From: Mya arenaria | Taxonomy: Eukaryota; Mollusca; Bivalvia; Myida; Myidae | DNA: 64,000 bases | Direction of reading: 5' to 3' | NCBI RefSeq assembly: GCF_026914265.1 | Contig: NC_069136.1 | Span: 55,283,658-55,347,657 of the forward strand | Part shown: positions 1-10,599 of the stretch, in pieces | How positions within the stretch are numbered: the first letter of the stretch is position 1 | Layout of the letters: every line of letters begins with the position of its first letter | Position numbers and translations under genes: made by a program | Notes under the pieces: generated by a model | What the model was told of the DNA's origin: nothing | The model's input: only the letters and a program-made list of their open reading frames with translations | Databases searched by the model: none

Positions 1-346
1 CGATTAGCAATACCACAGTGCATTATTAATACAATTGTTTTATTTTCCGAAAAGGATGAATAAATAACGAAAACAATGGTTCTTGTAAAGGAAGCCGTGC
101 TTAATTTGAAAGAAATGTGCAGAGAACACTCTATTTCTACCGTATGAGATGATTATTGATCACTGTAAATCTTTTAGGACCCACCAGTCATTTAATATTT
201 TATGCGTTTTCAGCTATTAAATACACGTTTACAATCTTGTTATCAGTAGTTGATATTTTCCATACGTGCATTATTTAGTAAGTAGTTCAAGGTTTTTCAC
301 TCTAAATGTATGTTTGTTGTATTGGTTATAAACGCGAGTATCACTT
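1..346. repeat. TTAA-type inverted-repeat element, copy cut by window edge
   Basis: Bases 1-346 match 42433-42808 almost throughout, for example in the shared stretches around the poly-T block and the 'tgcattatttagtaag' motif. The other copy has inverted ends (AAGATGCACTCTTA / AAAGTGACACTCTTAT) flanked by TTAA on both sides. Here the left end lies outside the window and the right end is near 'gagtatcacttcaag'. No coding capacity is seen. It is a non-autonomous DNA element. Confidence 0.6.
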
Positions 347-1534
347 CAAGTTAACCCGAAACAAGCCGACAGGACTACATACTCACATCATCAGTATAAA
401 CAATATGCGCTTCCATACGGGACGGAGAGCAAGGTCACTTGTAACAAAAACATACAAAATATGGTATAACTACGGAAGCGTATATGGTATATACTGATGG
501 TGTCTTCACCTTGTCTTGACCACTTGTTGTATGTCGATTTGACGAGTTTTAAAATGACATGTTGCCACAATGATGTCGACGTGTTTACTGATGATCTGGA
601 TATGTCGACTTAATTTTGTCGATACAACTTCAAGTCAAGTCAATATTAATTTTGTTTATTGTCGGCTATCATATAATATTTAAAACACTATCTATATATA
701 ACTTGTTGGACACGGAGCTTGTCGGTGGCAAATATGTAGAAATATCCCTCAATATGTGAATAACTTTGTCAACATGTCGTCGAATCGACAAAAACAAGTC
801 GATCAGATTACACGATTACCTTATCAGTATACGCGGTATACGTTTCCATAATCGTCTGTACAAACAACATTTAACATTAAAAAACATTTTATTAGCATTG
901 ACAACATTTCCTTTTTTTGATATAAGCAAATATACACAGCCAGTATGTAAATACATATACAAAGTTCTTTTCGTACAGTAATGTTGAAGGTCTTAATAAA
1001 CGTTTAGCCCAAAACTGCACTTTGATTAAACTTTGATAAAGCAGTACACTGGAGAACAACCTTTAACATGGGTGCGTAAACTTGGCGCATTGATGAGCAA
1101 TCGACATTCAACTTTAAAATTCGAATGTCGAGCAAAGTTCCAATGACGAGCTAGCTTGTCATTCCGCTCGAAGCACAGTCCCATTGTGGAGCAGGACTTG
1201 TATTCATACAAGATCTTTCTACATAAATTATATAATTCATGATTCACATGTCATATATTACAATATTTATAATGTATATGAAAAATAGACATAGTAACGA
1301 TACATTTATGATGAAAATAACACCAAATTGTCAACACTCGTTGAGTGTATAGAATATTGGAACAAAAACCAAACAACATTGGTTTATTAAGATTCCTTTG
1401 AATTAAAATAAAAAAAGCCAGAAGTGGACAGACTTTGAAACCTGTAACGTGTGAATTGCATATGACCATCAAAGAATTGAAAATACAAATGTGTATGATC
1501 TACAGTGGTTCAGATTCCTAGCGGTTTTACATAG
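347..1534. other. AT-rich intergenic stretch, nothing recognised
   Basis: Only short chance reading frames occur here. None shows a family motif, a plausible splice context or biased composition. Confidence 0.5.
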
Positions 1535-1860
1535 TAAGAGTCATTTTCCGTCAAAAACAACCTCGCATGTATGCCGGTACATCAGTAGAAGTAGTTCGTA
1601 AAAAAATAAATAATAGTCTTAACTAATAGTAGTGTTTTAAGGTGTATGTTGTATGTCGAAGTTTAAATTAATTGTCAAAGAAGTGAATTATTGCATAAAT
1701 AATTTAGATTCATTAGAGTAAAATCATTAAGTTTAATTGCTTAATTGAAATTACTACGCGATCTACTTGAAGCTGAGTTAAATGTAAAGTTATCTGATAT
1801 TGTAAACATATGGAATCAACGTTGCTTTCGATGGAAAAGGGCCGAGGAGTTTTGAATGGG
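1535..1860. repeat. GGCCATT inverted-repeat element, copy 1 (degenerate)
   Basis: The left part carries the family's inner block 'tcaaaaacaacctcg' followed by 'gccggtacatcagtagaagt'. The right end is 'ggaaaagggccgaggagtt'. These match the ends of the better copies at 7815-8169 and 49613-49973 in the same order and orientation. It has no coding capacity and is a non-autonomous DNA element. Confidence 0.55.
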
Positions 1861-1879
1861 TAAGAGTTGGTTGGACATT

Positions 1880-2966
1880 AATTGAGTTTAGTCGTTCAGG
1901 TATAGTCTCAAGTTAGCTAGCGGCATTGTATTGTTAGAATTGGTTGGAATTCCAGTGGAGTTTCTGTTGTCTGACCTAAAGGCATTCAGCCTAAAGTCTT
2001 ATATTAGCGAGTGGCTTACCTTCCACCGTGTCTTCAAACTCGGCAATGTAGTTGCATTTAATGAGCGTTGTAAATAATGTTGTTGTTATTTTGTTATTTA
2101 TTTGTTCGAATATAAGTCAAATTTCATACATGCTTTAATAAAGCAGAACACTGTTTAAAATTGCCAAATGCACTATGATCATATTGACGTCACTAAGCAT
2201 GACGTCATGAATGGGGGTGCCTTTTTCAGTGCACAAAAAAATACGGAAATTCAAGAAAGGTCATTTATAAGGGCACAGGGGTAAAGGTCAAACAATATGT
2301 ATAAAGAAATGGAAATATAGTTACTGTCATCTGACCTTAAAAGTCTCCAGTCACATGTAACCTAACGGCCTCGTATGGTCAAAACTGGGTGGAATTACAA
2401 TAGAATTACTGCCGTTTGACCAAAATGCATCTAAGACAAGTCTCCAGTCGCGTGTAATCTAGCGGCATTGCATGATAAGGCTTTGTTTGGTTGGAACAAA
2501 AATATAGTTACTGTCGTCCGACATAAAGAGATTCATTCTCTAGTCTCGTGTTAGCTAGCGGCCTTGCATTGTCAAAATTGGTTGGATTTTCAATGGAATT
2601 ACTGCTGTTTGACCAAAACGCGTTCAGTATATGGTATCATGTTAGTTTGCGGCTTAGCATGGTCCAAATTGGTTAAATTTCCAATGGAATTCCTGCTGTT
2701 TTATCTTAAGGCGTTCATTCTTTAGTCTCATGCTAGTTTGCGGCTTAGTATGGTCCGAATTGATTGGAATTCCAATGAAATTTATGCTGTTTGACCTAAA
2801 GGCGTTCATTCTTTAGTCTTATGTTAGCTAATGGCCTTGCATTGTCATAATTGGATATAATTCCAACGGAATTTCCACCTTTTGACTTAAAGGCGTTCAT
2901 TATATATCTCGTGTAAGCGTGCGCCCTTTTTTAGTTGGAATTCCAACGAAATTGCTGCTATTTGAC
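1880..2966. repeat. Tandem array of a ~93-bp unit downstream of the LRR gene
   Basis: A unit of about 93 bp recurs roughly eight to nine times, with marker phrases near 1905, 2345, 2447, 2543, 2636, 2730, 2823 and 2915. Each contains a 'gttagctagcggc'-like motif, a 'ttggttggaattccaa'-like motif and a 'tgctgtttgacctaaag'-like motif. Copies differ at many positions, so the array is old. Its last unit continues into the LRR gene, where it encodes the final codons. The stretch 2050-2340 between units is less ordered. Confidence 0.75.
1991..2050 (-). pseudogene. Echo of the C-terminal tail of the LRR gene
   Basis: On the minus strand this 60-nt stretch reads YIAEFEDTVEGKPLANIRL then a stop. It closely parallels the last part of the LRR receptor tail (SIAELEDTVETRPLAVMRL, which has five more residues before its stop). 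The match continues in frame to the stop, so this is a duplicated tail fragment rather than chance. No upstream LRR coding sequence accompanies it. It is either a remnant of a lost tandem paralogue or material carried with the 93-bp array. Confidence 0.6.
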
Positions 2967-4514
2967 CTACAGAGGCTCAGTTTCTAGTCGCATGACAGCT
3001 AGTGGCCGTGTTTCCACCGTGTCTTCCAACTCGGCAATAGAGTTATCCCTGTTCACAGTAAAAACCATGTCATTGGTATATCTACGGTACATGAAATAAC
3101 GGTGACACCACATGTAGATGTGGCTGCGTTTCTTAATGATATAAGTTATTATCGACACTAGCACCAGGCAGACTACAATAATTATGACCCCTGTTGTAAA
3201 ATAGGAACTTTCCGCCTCGCAGAGTTGTTGCATTTTGAGACTTCCGATACTTTGACCTCTGTGTTTCTTTGGAGAAGCGCACTTCAGGTTTTGGATTTCG
3301 TTTTTGACGTAAGTGTTGTTGCCAAATATGTCATCGTCCAACATCCAACTATTTTTACAGTCACAATGTATTGGATTGTTTGTAACGTTCAATCCGATCA
3401 ATGTGGACCAGGCGACGAGATTGGCTGGAATGTAGGAAAGGGAACAGTTGTTTAGATACAAATGAGTGAGGTTTTTCGTGGACATGAAGGCGGTTTCTTC
3501 GATAACGAGTAGAAACTCGCTGTGACTCAGGTCAATGTTCCTCAAACTATCGAGTCCGCTAAATGCGTCTGGACCGATGCTGATCAAATCGTGCATGAAC
3601 ATTAACAAGAGTGTGTCCAGGGATGTAAGGCCATGGAACATTCCAGACACCAAGTGATCGACGTGGATGCCGTTCAAAACCAAGCGTTTAAGTCCTCCAA
3701 GGTTGCTCCAAACTGTGTGGTCAAACGTTCGTATTCCCGAGAAGCCGAGATTCAACTCGACAAACCTGTCTCCTATATTGGGAAACGCAGATTTTACTGT
3801 CAAGAGAGGGTTATTGTCTAGTTCCAATACTTCAAGCGATGGTAACCGTACTGAGGTCGTACCATCTTGCGCGCTCGCTATATCATTGGTCGTCAGGTAC
3901 AGATCTGTCAGATTATTACAACCTTGTAATGCATTGAACGGAATTACTTTCAAATTGTTGAACACGAGATACAATGTAGTTAAATCCGGAACACCAACAA
4001 ATGAGTTGTTTTCAAGCTTTTGCAGTTTATTCCATCCAAGATAGAGTGTGTTTAATCTTAATAAATTCACAAATGTTCCAGTCCGTATAATATTAATCCT
4101 ATTGTGCCTTAAAGTTAATTTCCTCATATTCTTGATGTTTACAAATACACCAGCAATTAAGCCTTCAATTTGATTATGTATGAGACTCATTTCTTCAATA
4201 GTTTCGTTGACGTCATCAAACGCCCCAGCCTCCAGTGATGTCATCGTTCCGTTGGTGATTTCTAGCTGTAAAAGTTTGGTAAATCCTTTAAAATCTCCCT
4301 TCCTTAACGACGGGATTTTGTGATTTCTGATTATCAATTTCCGTACCATGGATCTGTTACTTAAATCCGGAAGAGCCGACACATTTGTACAAACAACTAG
4401 ATCAGCGTTACACGTGCACTCGACAGGACACGCTTCACTGACGTTCGTGTATGTTAGGCACGTGATTAATGACGTCATTATTAGCGTCAAGCCTAATGGT
4501 CCTATAGCTTCCAT
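2967..4514 (-). CDS. Single-exon leucine-rich-repeat transmembrane receptor
   Basis: This is an intronless 515-residue type I membrane protein. Residues 1-28 form a signal peptide (MEAIGPLGLTLIMTSLITCL start). A cysteine-rich LRRNT cap with C-x3-C-x-C-x6-C spacing follows at about residues 29-41. Roughly a dozen LRRs with the LxxLxLxxN pattern run to about residue 380. An LRRCT cap begins at NPIHCDCKNSW, with its later cysteines near 412 and 433. The membrane helix is about 440-460 (TTGVIIIVVCLVLVS), followed by a 55-residue basic then acidic cytoplasmic tail. There is no TIR, Ig or kinase domain, so it resembles the expanded LRR-only adhesion/pattern-recognition receptors of molluscs. The ligand is unknown. 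The last ~13 codons lie in a 93-bp tandem-repeat unit. The chosen ATG is the first in frame and gives a clean signal peptide. Confidence 0.88.
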   Translation of the reverse strand: MEAIGPLGLTLIMTSLITCLTYTNVSEACPVECTCNADLVVCTNVSALPDLSNRSMVRKLIIRNHKIPSLRKGDFKGFTKLLQLEITNGTMTSLEAGAFDDVNETIEEMSLIHNQIEGLIAGVFVNIKNMRKLTLRHNRINIIRTGTFVNLLRLNTLYLGWNKLQKLENNSFVGVPDLTTLYLVFNNLKVIPFNALQGCNNLTDLYLTTNDIASAQDGTTSVRLPSLEVLELDNNPLLTVKSAFPNIGDRFVELNLGFSGIRTFDHTVWSNLGGLKRLVLNGIHVDHLVSGMFHGLTSLDTLLLMFMHDLISIGPDAFSGLDSLRNIDLSHSEFLLVIEETAFMSTKNLTHLYLNNCSLSYIPANLVAWSTLIGLNVTNNPIHCDCKNSWMLDDDIFGNNTYVKNEIQNLKCASPKKHRGQSIGSLKMQQLCEAESSYFTTGVIIIVVCLVLVSIITYIIKKRSHIYMWCHRYFMYRRYTNDMVFTVNRDNSIAELEDTVETRPLAVMRLETEPL

Positions 4515-4634
4515 GTTTGACGTTAGAAGACGGCTAAAGAACTGTCACACCTCTTCTGTTATAGTTTTGGCAGCATCTCTGTAAACAGTAAAAAAAACAT
4601 AGTGAGACATGCATTTCGAGCAAGAGTATATTCA

Positions 4635-4966
4635 CTTTCACCTCGGCCATTTTCATTCAAAAACAACATTCAATGTAAAATGACGGTTCACAATGTCAGA
4701 AGTCTGTTAATTTAACTACGCTGCAAGTAGACCGCGCAGTAAATTCAATTTAGCAGTTAAGACCAAGAGATTTACTCTTAGGAATCTTAATGGTTTGTGC
4801 AATAGCACACTTCACTGGGGATCAATTTAAACTATGTTATTTCATTTACACTACAATAAATTATTATTATTATTATAATTATTATAACTTTTACGAACTA
4901 CTTTTACTAATGCATCAGCACACCCCGAAGGTCGTTGCATGGCGAAGATGACCGAGGTGCTCCAAT
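4635..4966. repeat. GGCCATT inverted-repeat element, copy 2
   Basis: The left end 'cctcggccattttcattcaa' and right end 'ggcgaagatgaccgaggtgc' are inverted relative to each other. The interior shares the 'gtagaccgcg' and 'actcttaggaatctta' blocks with the copies at 7815 and 49613. It sits about 120 bp upstream of the LRR start codon, so it may lie in the promoter or 5' UTR of that gene. It is non-coding. Confidence 0.65.
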
Positions 4967-5339
4967 AGTAAAAGCAGCCGAACGCTCTAGCCCGATATCT
5001 TGTTCGATATCCATACAAACTAGTGTGGTTTTTCAATCTGCAACTTAAGCCAATCTTATGTTTACATTCACTGTAAATATGTGTTGTCTATACTGTGCAA
5101 TCAGATTAACTACATCAGTCTTATAAGCAATAAAGACAAATATTGAATATCCCAACAGGGGTATTATTCAATAAGCAACACAAGTCAATCGTTTATTCAT
5201 ACATAATTGATTTCATTCACTGTTGGTATGTTACTTTCATCAAGCAATCCGATATGCTACACCTTTCTCAGACCCAGGTAAAATGACACGTGATCGTGCT
5301 CTTGGGTCTCAAACACGGTTAACCTTTACCTGTGCCACC
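4967..5339. other. Intergenic, nothing recognised
   Basis: No gene or clear repeat is seen between the element copy and the minisatellite. Confidence 0.4.
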
Positions 5340-6525
5340 TTGATCTGTACCAACTTGAACTGTTTCATCTTGACATGTAAACATTGACCTGTAAACCTTG
5401 ACTACTAGCACCGTGACCAGTAAACTTTGATCTGTAAACCTTCACCTGTACCACAATTACCAGTACGACATTTACCTGAACAGCCTTGACATGTAAGCCT
5501 TGACCTATACAGCCTTGACGTGAAAGCTTTGACCTATAAGATTTGACCTGCAAACCGTGACTTCAACAGCCTTGACCTATATACATTGACCTATAAACCT
5601 TGACATGTACATATTGAAACTTCACAGCCTTGACCTGTAAACCTTGACCTGTGAACCTTGACATGCACATATTGATCTATACCACCTTTACATGCAAGCT
5701 TTAGCCTTTTCAGCCTTGATCTGTAAATCTTGACCTATAAACCTTGATATGTACATATTGATATATACAACCTTTACATGTAAGCTTTGGCCTTTACAGC
5801 CTTGACCTGTAAATCTTGACCTGTAAACCTTGACATGTACATATTGATCTATACCACCTTGACATGTAAGCTTTGGCCTTTTCAGCCTTGACCTGTTAAT
5901 CTTGACATGTGAACCTTGACATATACATATTGATCTATACCACCTTGACATGTAAGCTTTGACCTTTACAGCCTTGACCTGTAAACCTTGAACTGTGAAC
6001 TTTGACATGTACATATTGATCTATACCACCTTGACATGTAAGCTTTGGCCTTTTCAGCCTTGACCTGTTAATCTTGACATGTGAACCTTGACATATACGT
6101 ATTGATCTATACCACCTTGACATGTAAGCTTTGACCTTTACAGCCTTGACCTGTAAACCTTGAACTGTGAACTTTGACATGTACATATTGATCTATACCA
6201 CCTTGACATGTAAGCTTTGATCTTTACAGCCTTGACCTGTAAACCTTGAACTGTGACATGTACATATTGATCTATACCACCTTGACAAGTAAGCTTTGAC
6301 CTTTACTGCCTTGACCTGAAAACCTTGAACTGTGAACCTTGACATGTCATATTGATCTATACCACCTTGACATGAAAGCTTTGACCTTTACTGCCTTGAC
6401 CTGTAAACCTTGAACTGTGAACCTTGACATGTACATATTGATCTATACCACATTTACGTGTTCTCCTTGACCTGTAAGCTTTGACTTGTACAGCCTTGAC
6501 ATGTACACCTTGACTTGTATCACTG
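5340..6525. repeat. Minisatellite, ~87-bp unit built on CCTTGACCTGTAA
   Basis: The phrase 'ttgatctataccacc' recurs about every 78-89 bp from 5673 to 6438, giving about ten units. Each unit is itself made of a shorter motif close to CCTTGACCTGTAAA repeated six or so times. Toward the left (5340-5670) only the short motif is regular. The modal unit length of 87 bp is 29 codons, which keeps minus-strand frames open (VKVYRSRFTGQG-type peptides). Those peptides look like a by-product of the repeat, not a protein. Confidence 0.9.
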
Positions 6526-6946
6526 TTTACCACCTCGTCCTCAGAAAATAGTGTTGATGATGAATACAAGCATGCAAGTCGTTATTTAGAACACTAGAAA
6601 TTAACACGAAAACGTTCTTATTGCAATGAAAATAAAGAGCAGATACACTCAATTTCATTTCAACCCTCGATATGATTTGCAGCCGAGTTAACATATGGCA
6701 ACTTGGCAAGCCATCTCTTCAGGAAAGTTTTATCTAAAGATAAGCTATCCATCATTAGGATGAAAAGATGTGTTAGCGCATTTTCTATATTAACACCGAG
6801 ATTATTTCTATGTTTAATACATATTGATTAGCTATTAATTTTTTTTGCATGGATCTTTTTAATAACTGCATAATGAAGCTTCTATTATGAAATGATATAT
6901 TAAAGGGAGATTATAGTACAAAGTGTAACTATGATTATATTCAAAC

Positions 6947-7417
6947 TTAAAGGGACTAGACACCAGATGATACAATTGGAGAAAAAAATAAAATTGTTAA
7001 AAACTAACATAAAATTGATATCGTTGTGTACAGCGCATTGAATCTTAATAACTGGTTTACCACATTGTTTACGGCACATGCATATTTCAAAGTTTTTGCG
7101 TATTTTTTTTTAATTCGAAATTTACTGGGTTTGTTGACCATGTACATGCCAGTTAATTTAAAAATATCGTCGGTATATGTATCTGAACTAGCGTGACTTT
7201 CACAGGCTAAATATACACCATATAAACTGGGGAAACAATTACGCGCTATTTTTAAACTGGTAAACTCAGCTAAGACTGCGACAAAACACTACTTAAACCA
7301 TGTACAATGATGTATTATTGGCCTCATACTTGCTCGCATTGACAAAAAAATCTAGTCTTCGTTTAATGAAAAACTGTATTTCCCGATTGTGAGACCATCT
7401 GGTGTTTGTCCCTTTAA
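6947..7417. repeat. TTAA-flanked inverted-repeat element (AGGGACTAGACACCAG family)
   Basis: The left end is TTAA followed by AGGGACTAGACACCAGATG. The right end is the reverse complement of AGGGACAAACACCAGATG followed by TTAA. The element is 471 bp, non-coding and AT-rich. TTAA on both sides is the target duplication typical of piggyBac-type transposition. Confidence 0.8.
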
Positions 7418-7814
7418 CTAATGAAACATTACCAGTGTTTGTTGTTTAATGATGGATGGCTTTACCAAACAGTTTTAAAACAAGACTGAGCTAATTGTAA
7501 TAGGAATATTATCGATAATAGCTTTGTCAAGTGGAACAAAAAACGTGAACTTTTCCAAGAAATGTCTTCCTTTTCTATAATTATCCTGAATGGGGACTAT
7601 ATAACATGTTGTCTGTAGTCATGGTTACTAAGTGAACACAATCAATGCATCAAACAGCACTGCAGAGCGATATATGACACGGCAGAGTTTGTGCATTTAT
7701 TATTTAGTTATTAACAACCGATTTCTCATGGAAGCCTTATTAGACCATGGCAGTTGGAATGATTTATGAACACGCGTTTGTTCCTCTGTCGCGACATTTA
7801 AACAAGTCCCAACT

Positions 7815-8169
7815 GCATTCAGAACTCCTCGGCCATTTTTCATCAAAAACAACCTTGGATGTATATGGACGGTTTACAATGTAAGAATTATTTACAGTTT
7901 AGCTACGCTGCAAGAAGATCGCGTAATAATTTCAATAAAGCCGTTAAACTTAATGACTTTACTCTTGAGAATCTTGAGTATTTATGCAATAATGCACTTT
8001 ACCGGCAAACAATTTAAAACTAAGTAATAAAATATACAAGTTTAAACACAACAATTAATTATTACTCTCATTAATTTTGAACGAACTACTTTACGAACTA
8101 CTCCTGCTGATGTACCGGCATTCATCCGAGGTTGATTTCGATGGAAAATGGCCGAGGTGTTCCGAATGC
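7815..8169. repeat. GGCCATT inverted-repeat element, copy 3
   Basis: The inverted ends are 'gcattcagaactcctcggcc' on the left and 'ggccgaggtgttccgaatgc' on the right. The second end block, near 8120, is 'ccgaggttgatttcgatgg', inverted against 'tcatcaaaaacaaccttgg' on the left. The element is about 355 bp and non-coding. A related 'ggccgagttgttacgattg' motif follows at 8238. Confidence 0.75.
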
Positions 8170-9052
8170 GCTTATCGGTCTACAATCAGATCACCTCGGT
8201 CATTTTCCAACATACTATCCAGAAGCTTGTCAGAGATGGCCGAGTTGTTACGATTGACTGGTCGAGTACCTTAATCCGAACACATTCGACTGTTTTCATT
8301 AATACCTCGGTTAGGATGCTGTTACAAATATGACATTTTGCACAGTCAGTTGGGTTCGAAATCCGATGTAGTTTTATGAACAATGCCACGTTTGAAACAT
8401 ATATGACTACCTTGAGATTGAGATAGGGAATATCTGAATCACGAACATTTTTAAATTATAAAAGTACATCTTGAGAAATTATTGTCCTTTTTCTATGAGT
8501 TTGTTCTGCATTATTATATCGGTAAAACAGTATCATTTATTAGGTGTTGAATAATTCACTAGATTCAAGATAGCCATGTATTGAAAACTTGAACCATTAA
8601 AAGCATTTCGCTAAAAAAGATAAGTAGATAAAACGTATGAACAACATATTACATTTTGTAAGAGTACAAAGTAAAAGTAGTAGATAGTTTGACCGAGAAA
8701 TACATTGATAACATCACGTGATATTGTCAATCAATCAGTCACGCAAGATCAATGCTGTAATTAAGTGATAACATGCATTAGCGTTGTAAACTCGTATGAA
8801 CACTGGTCTTCAAACACGATATTTGAGCAAATATCAACATTTTCTGAAGGGTTCCAGCTTTTGGTGACTTAGTTTTGACACTCCTTATAATTTGCCACAC
8901 TTTATTTCGTCATACTATAATATATGCATTTTAAAAAACATAAGCTAGTAGCTATTAAGTATCTTATTTCAACTAGCTGAACTATTTACTATTCACAAAA
9001 TAAAACATATAATATTTGTATACCAGTTTGCCTAAAATAGTTTCTATAAGGC
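8170..9052. other. Intergenic, nothing recognised
   Basis: There are only short, overlapping, low-complexity frames. A GGCCGAG-containing motif at 8185-8275 suggests a further element fragment but has no clear ends. Confidence 0.4.
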
Positions 9053-9232
9053 TTAAAGCTGCACTCTCACAGATTGAACGTTTAGAAACGGTTTAATCTA
9101 CGATCGGCTGTTGTTTTTTTTGTCGGCAAACTTATATCATTGGTTTGCAGATATTTATGCAAAAATTTGCTCTTTCCAAGACAAAAAATAAAAAAAGTTG
9201 TAAAAATGGTATATCTGTGAGAGTGCAGCTTT
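9053..9232. repeat. TTAA-type inverted-repeat element (AGCTGCACTCTCAC family), copy 1
   Basis: It starts with TTAA and AGCTGCACTCTCACAGAT and ends with the inverted ATCTGTGAGAGTGCAGCT. The right-hand TTAA is degraded. It is 180 bp and non-coding. Further copies lie at 34175-34504 and 35302-35537. Confidence 0.8.
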
Positions 9233-10383
9233 CCCTGAATACCATTCTATAACCCCCTATAGGAAACAACAAAATCAATACTTTTCAATGGTATTATTTT
9301 TGAAGTCACAGTGAGTGAAGCAGTTGGGAAACCGATCAACACATACAACATGAACTAGCAACATGAGCAAAATATTTCTTGGTAACAACATGCCTGACAA
9401 AAATGTAGTTTACAGACGTGGTCGACTGGCCGAGGAAAAACTGAGATAAACCCTCCTTCTGGGGAAAACTCAGAAACCTCTGCCCGTTTGTCATCCAGAT
9501 TTACAGGATTTGTCTCGTACCACTAGATGTCGGGCCTCATCACCCATAAGCTCCTTAACAAAGATGTATAGAAAACATATCATTTTTATGATTCATGTAT
9601 ACGTACTTTATCAAGTTATACAAATGTATATTACATGATTTTGTTCTTTGAAGACAAATGAAAAATATATTTATCATTCATATGATGAAATTGCATAGTA
9701 ACAAACCTTTCACAAACATCTTCTTGTAAAATTTAACAATCGATGTGAACGGATCGGTTCCCCAAAGCTGAATGCCTTTACATTCATATCGCACGAATTC
9801 CTCGTGCTTATCAATCGCCACCTGGCGGTTATTTCATTATAAACAATGGAAAATAATTTCTTTCTAATTCGTTTTACTCAAACGTAGGAAATTATATTTT
9901 AACACTTATATTAGCCGGATCATTTTATAAGGGACTAGAGCGTGTTCGAGAAATTGGGGGGCCTTATATATTTGCCCCTTATTAATTCGTGTTTCATTGA
10001 TGCAAGCCATTAACACTAAGTAAGAATTACATTGTTTCTTAAAGACATTAGACATGCAAAGACTTAAATAATACTCACTTCCGAAGTCTATTTCCATTTT
10101 ATTGCTTAGCACGTACTTCAGTCTCACCTTACGTAGTATTTTATTCCAAATCCCTGACTCTTTTATTTACAATTTAAACGTTCTGGAAGACGGCATTGAT
10201 TTAACGGAAAAACAGATGCTATGCAAAAGCGATTCATCGTTGCCAGGGTATTCAGATAAAAAGTTGTTGTCGATTAAAGGTATTCTATGTATAATGTTGT
10301 CATTCTATTATGCCTTGTGACCCGATATTACGTTGGAATCCTTTAAAAAGGGTGTGACGTGGGAATAAAGAATGTGTAGAAAC
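9233..10383. other. Intergenic, nothing recognised
   Basis: No domain, splice structure or repeat with defined ends was found. Confidence 0.4.
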
Positions 10384-10599
10384 TACAGTTGAACCCCGTT
10401 GGCTCGAAGTCCTATTGACCGGCGAAGTCCTATTGACCGGTGAAGTCCTATTGACCGGCGAAATAACCTCGAGACTCGGAATATTCGAGCAAAGCGGGAA
10501 TGTTAACCTTAATCATATAGAAATCAGTCCTTTACATCGAGGTCGAGCCAACAAGGAGTTCGAGCCAAGCGAGTTCGAGCCAATGGGGTAAGAACTGGA
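10384..10599. repeat. TA-target inverted-repeat element, pogo/Tc1-like, copy 1
   Basis: The left end is TA then CAGTTGAACCCCGTTGGCTC. The right end reads inward on the other strand as CAGTTCTTACCCCATTGGCT. Internal 'gttcgagccaa' and 'gtcctattgaccgg' blocks are locally repeated. It is about 215 bp and non-coding, and related to the copy at 15080-15234. Confidence 0.6.

Noticed and set aside
4200-4480. Several TGACGTCA palindromes
   Set aside because: They lie within the LRR coding sequence, where codons for Asp, Val and Thr produce them. They are not a promoter.
3225-4584. Plus-strand frames opposite the LRR gene
   Set aside because: They are shadows of the real minus-strand coding sequence and lack any motif.
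5365-6569. Repeated minus-strand frames with VKVYRSRFTGQG-type peptides
   Set aside because: They exist because the minisatellite unit is 87 bp, a multiple of 3. There is no initiator context, signal or splice structure.
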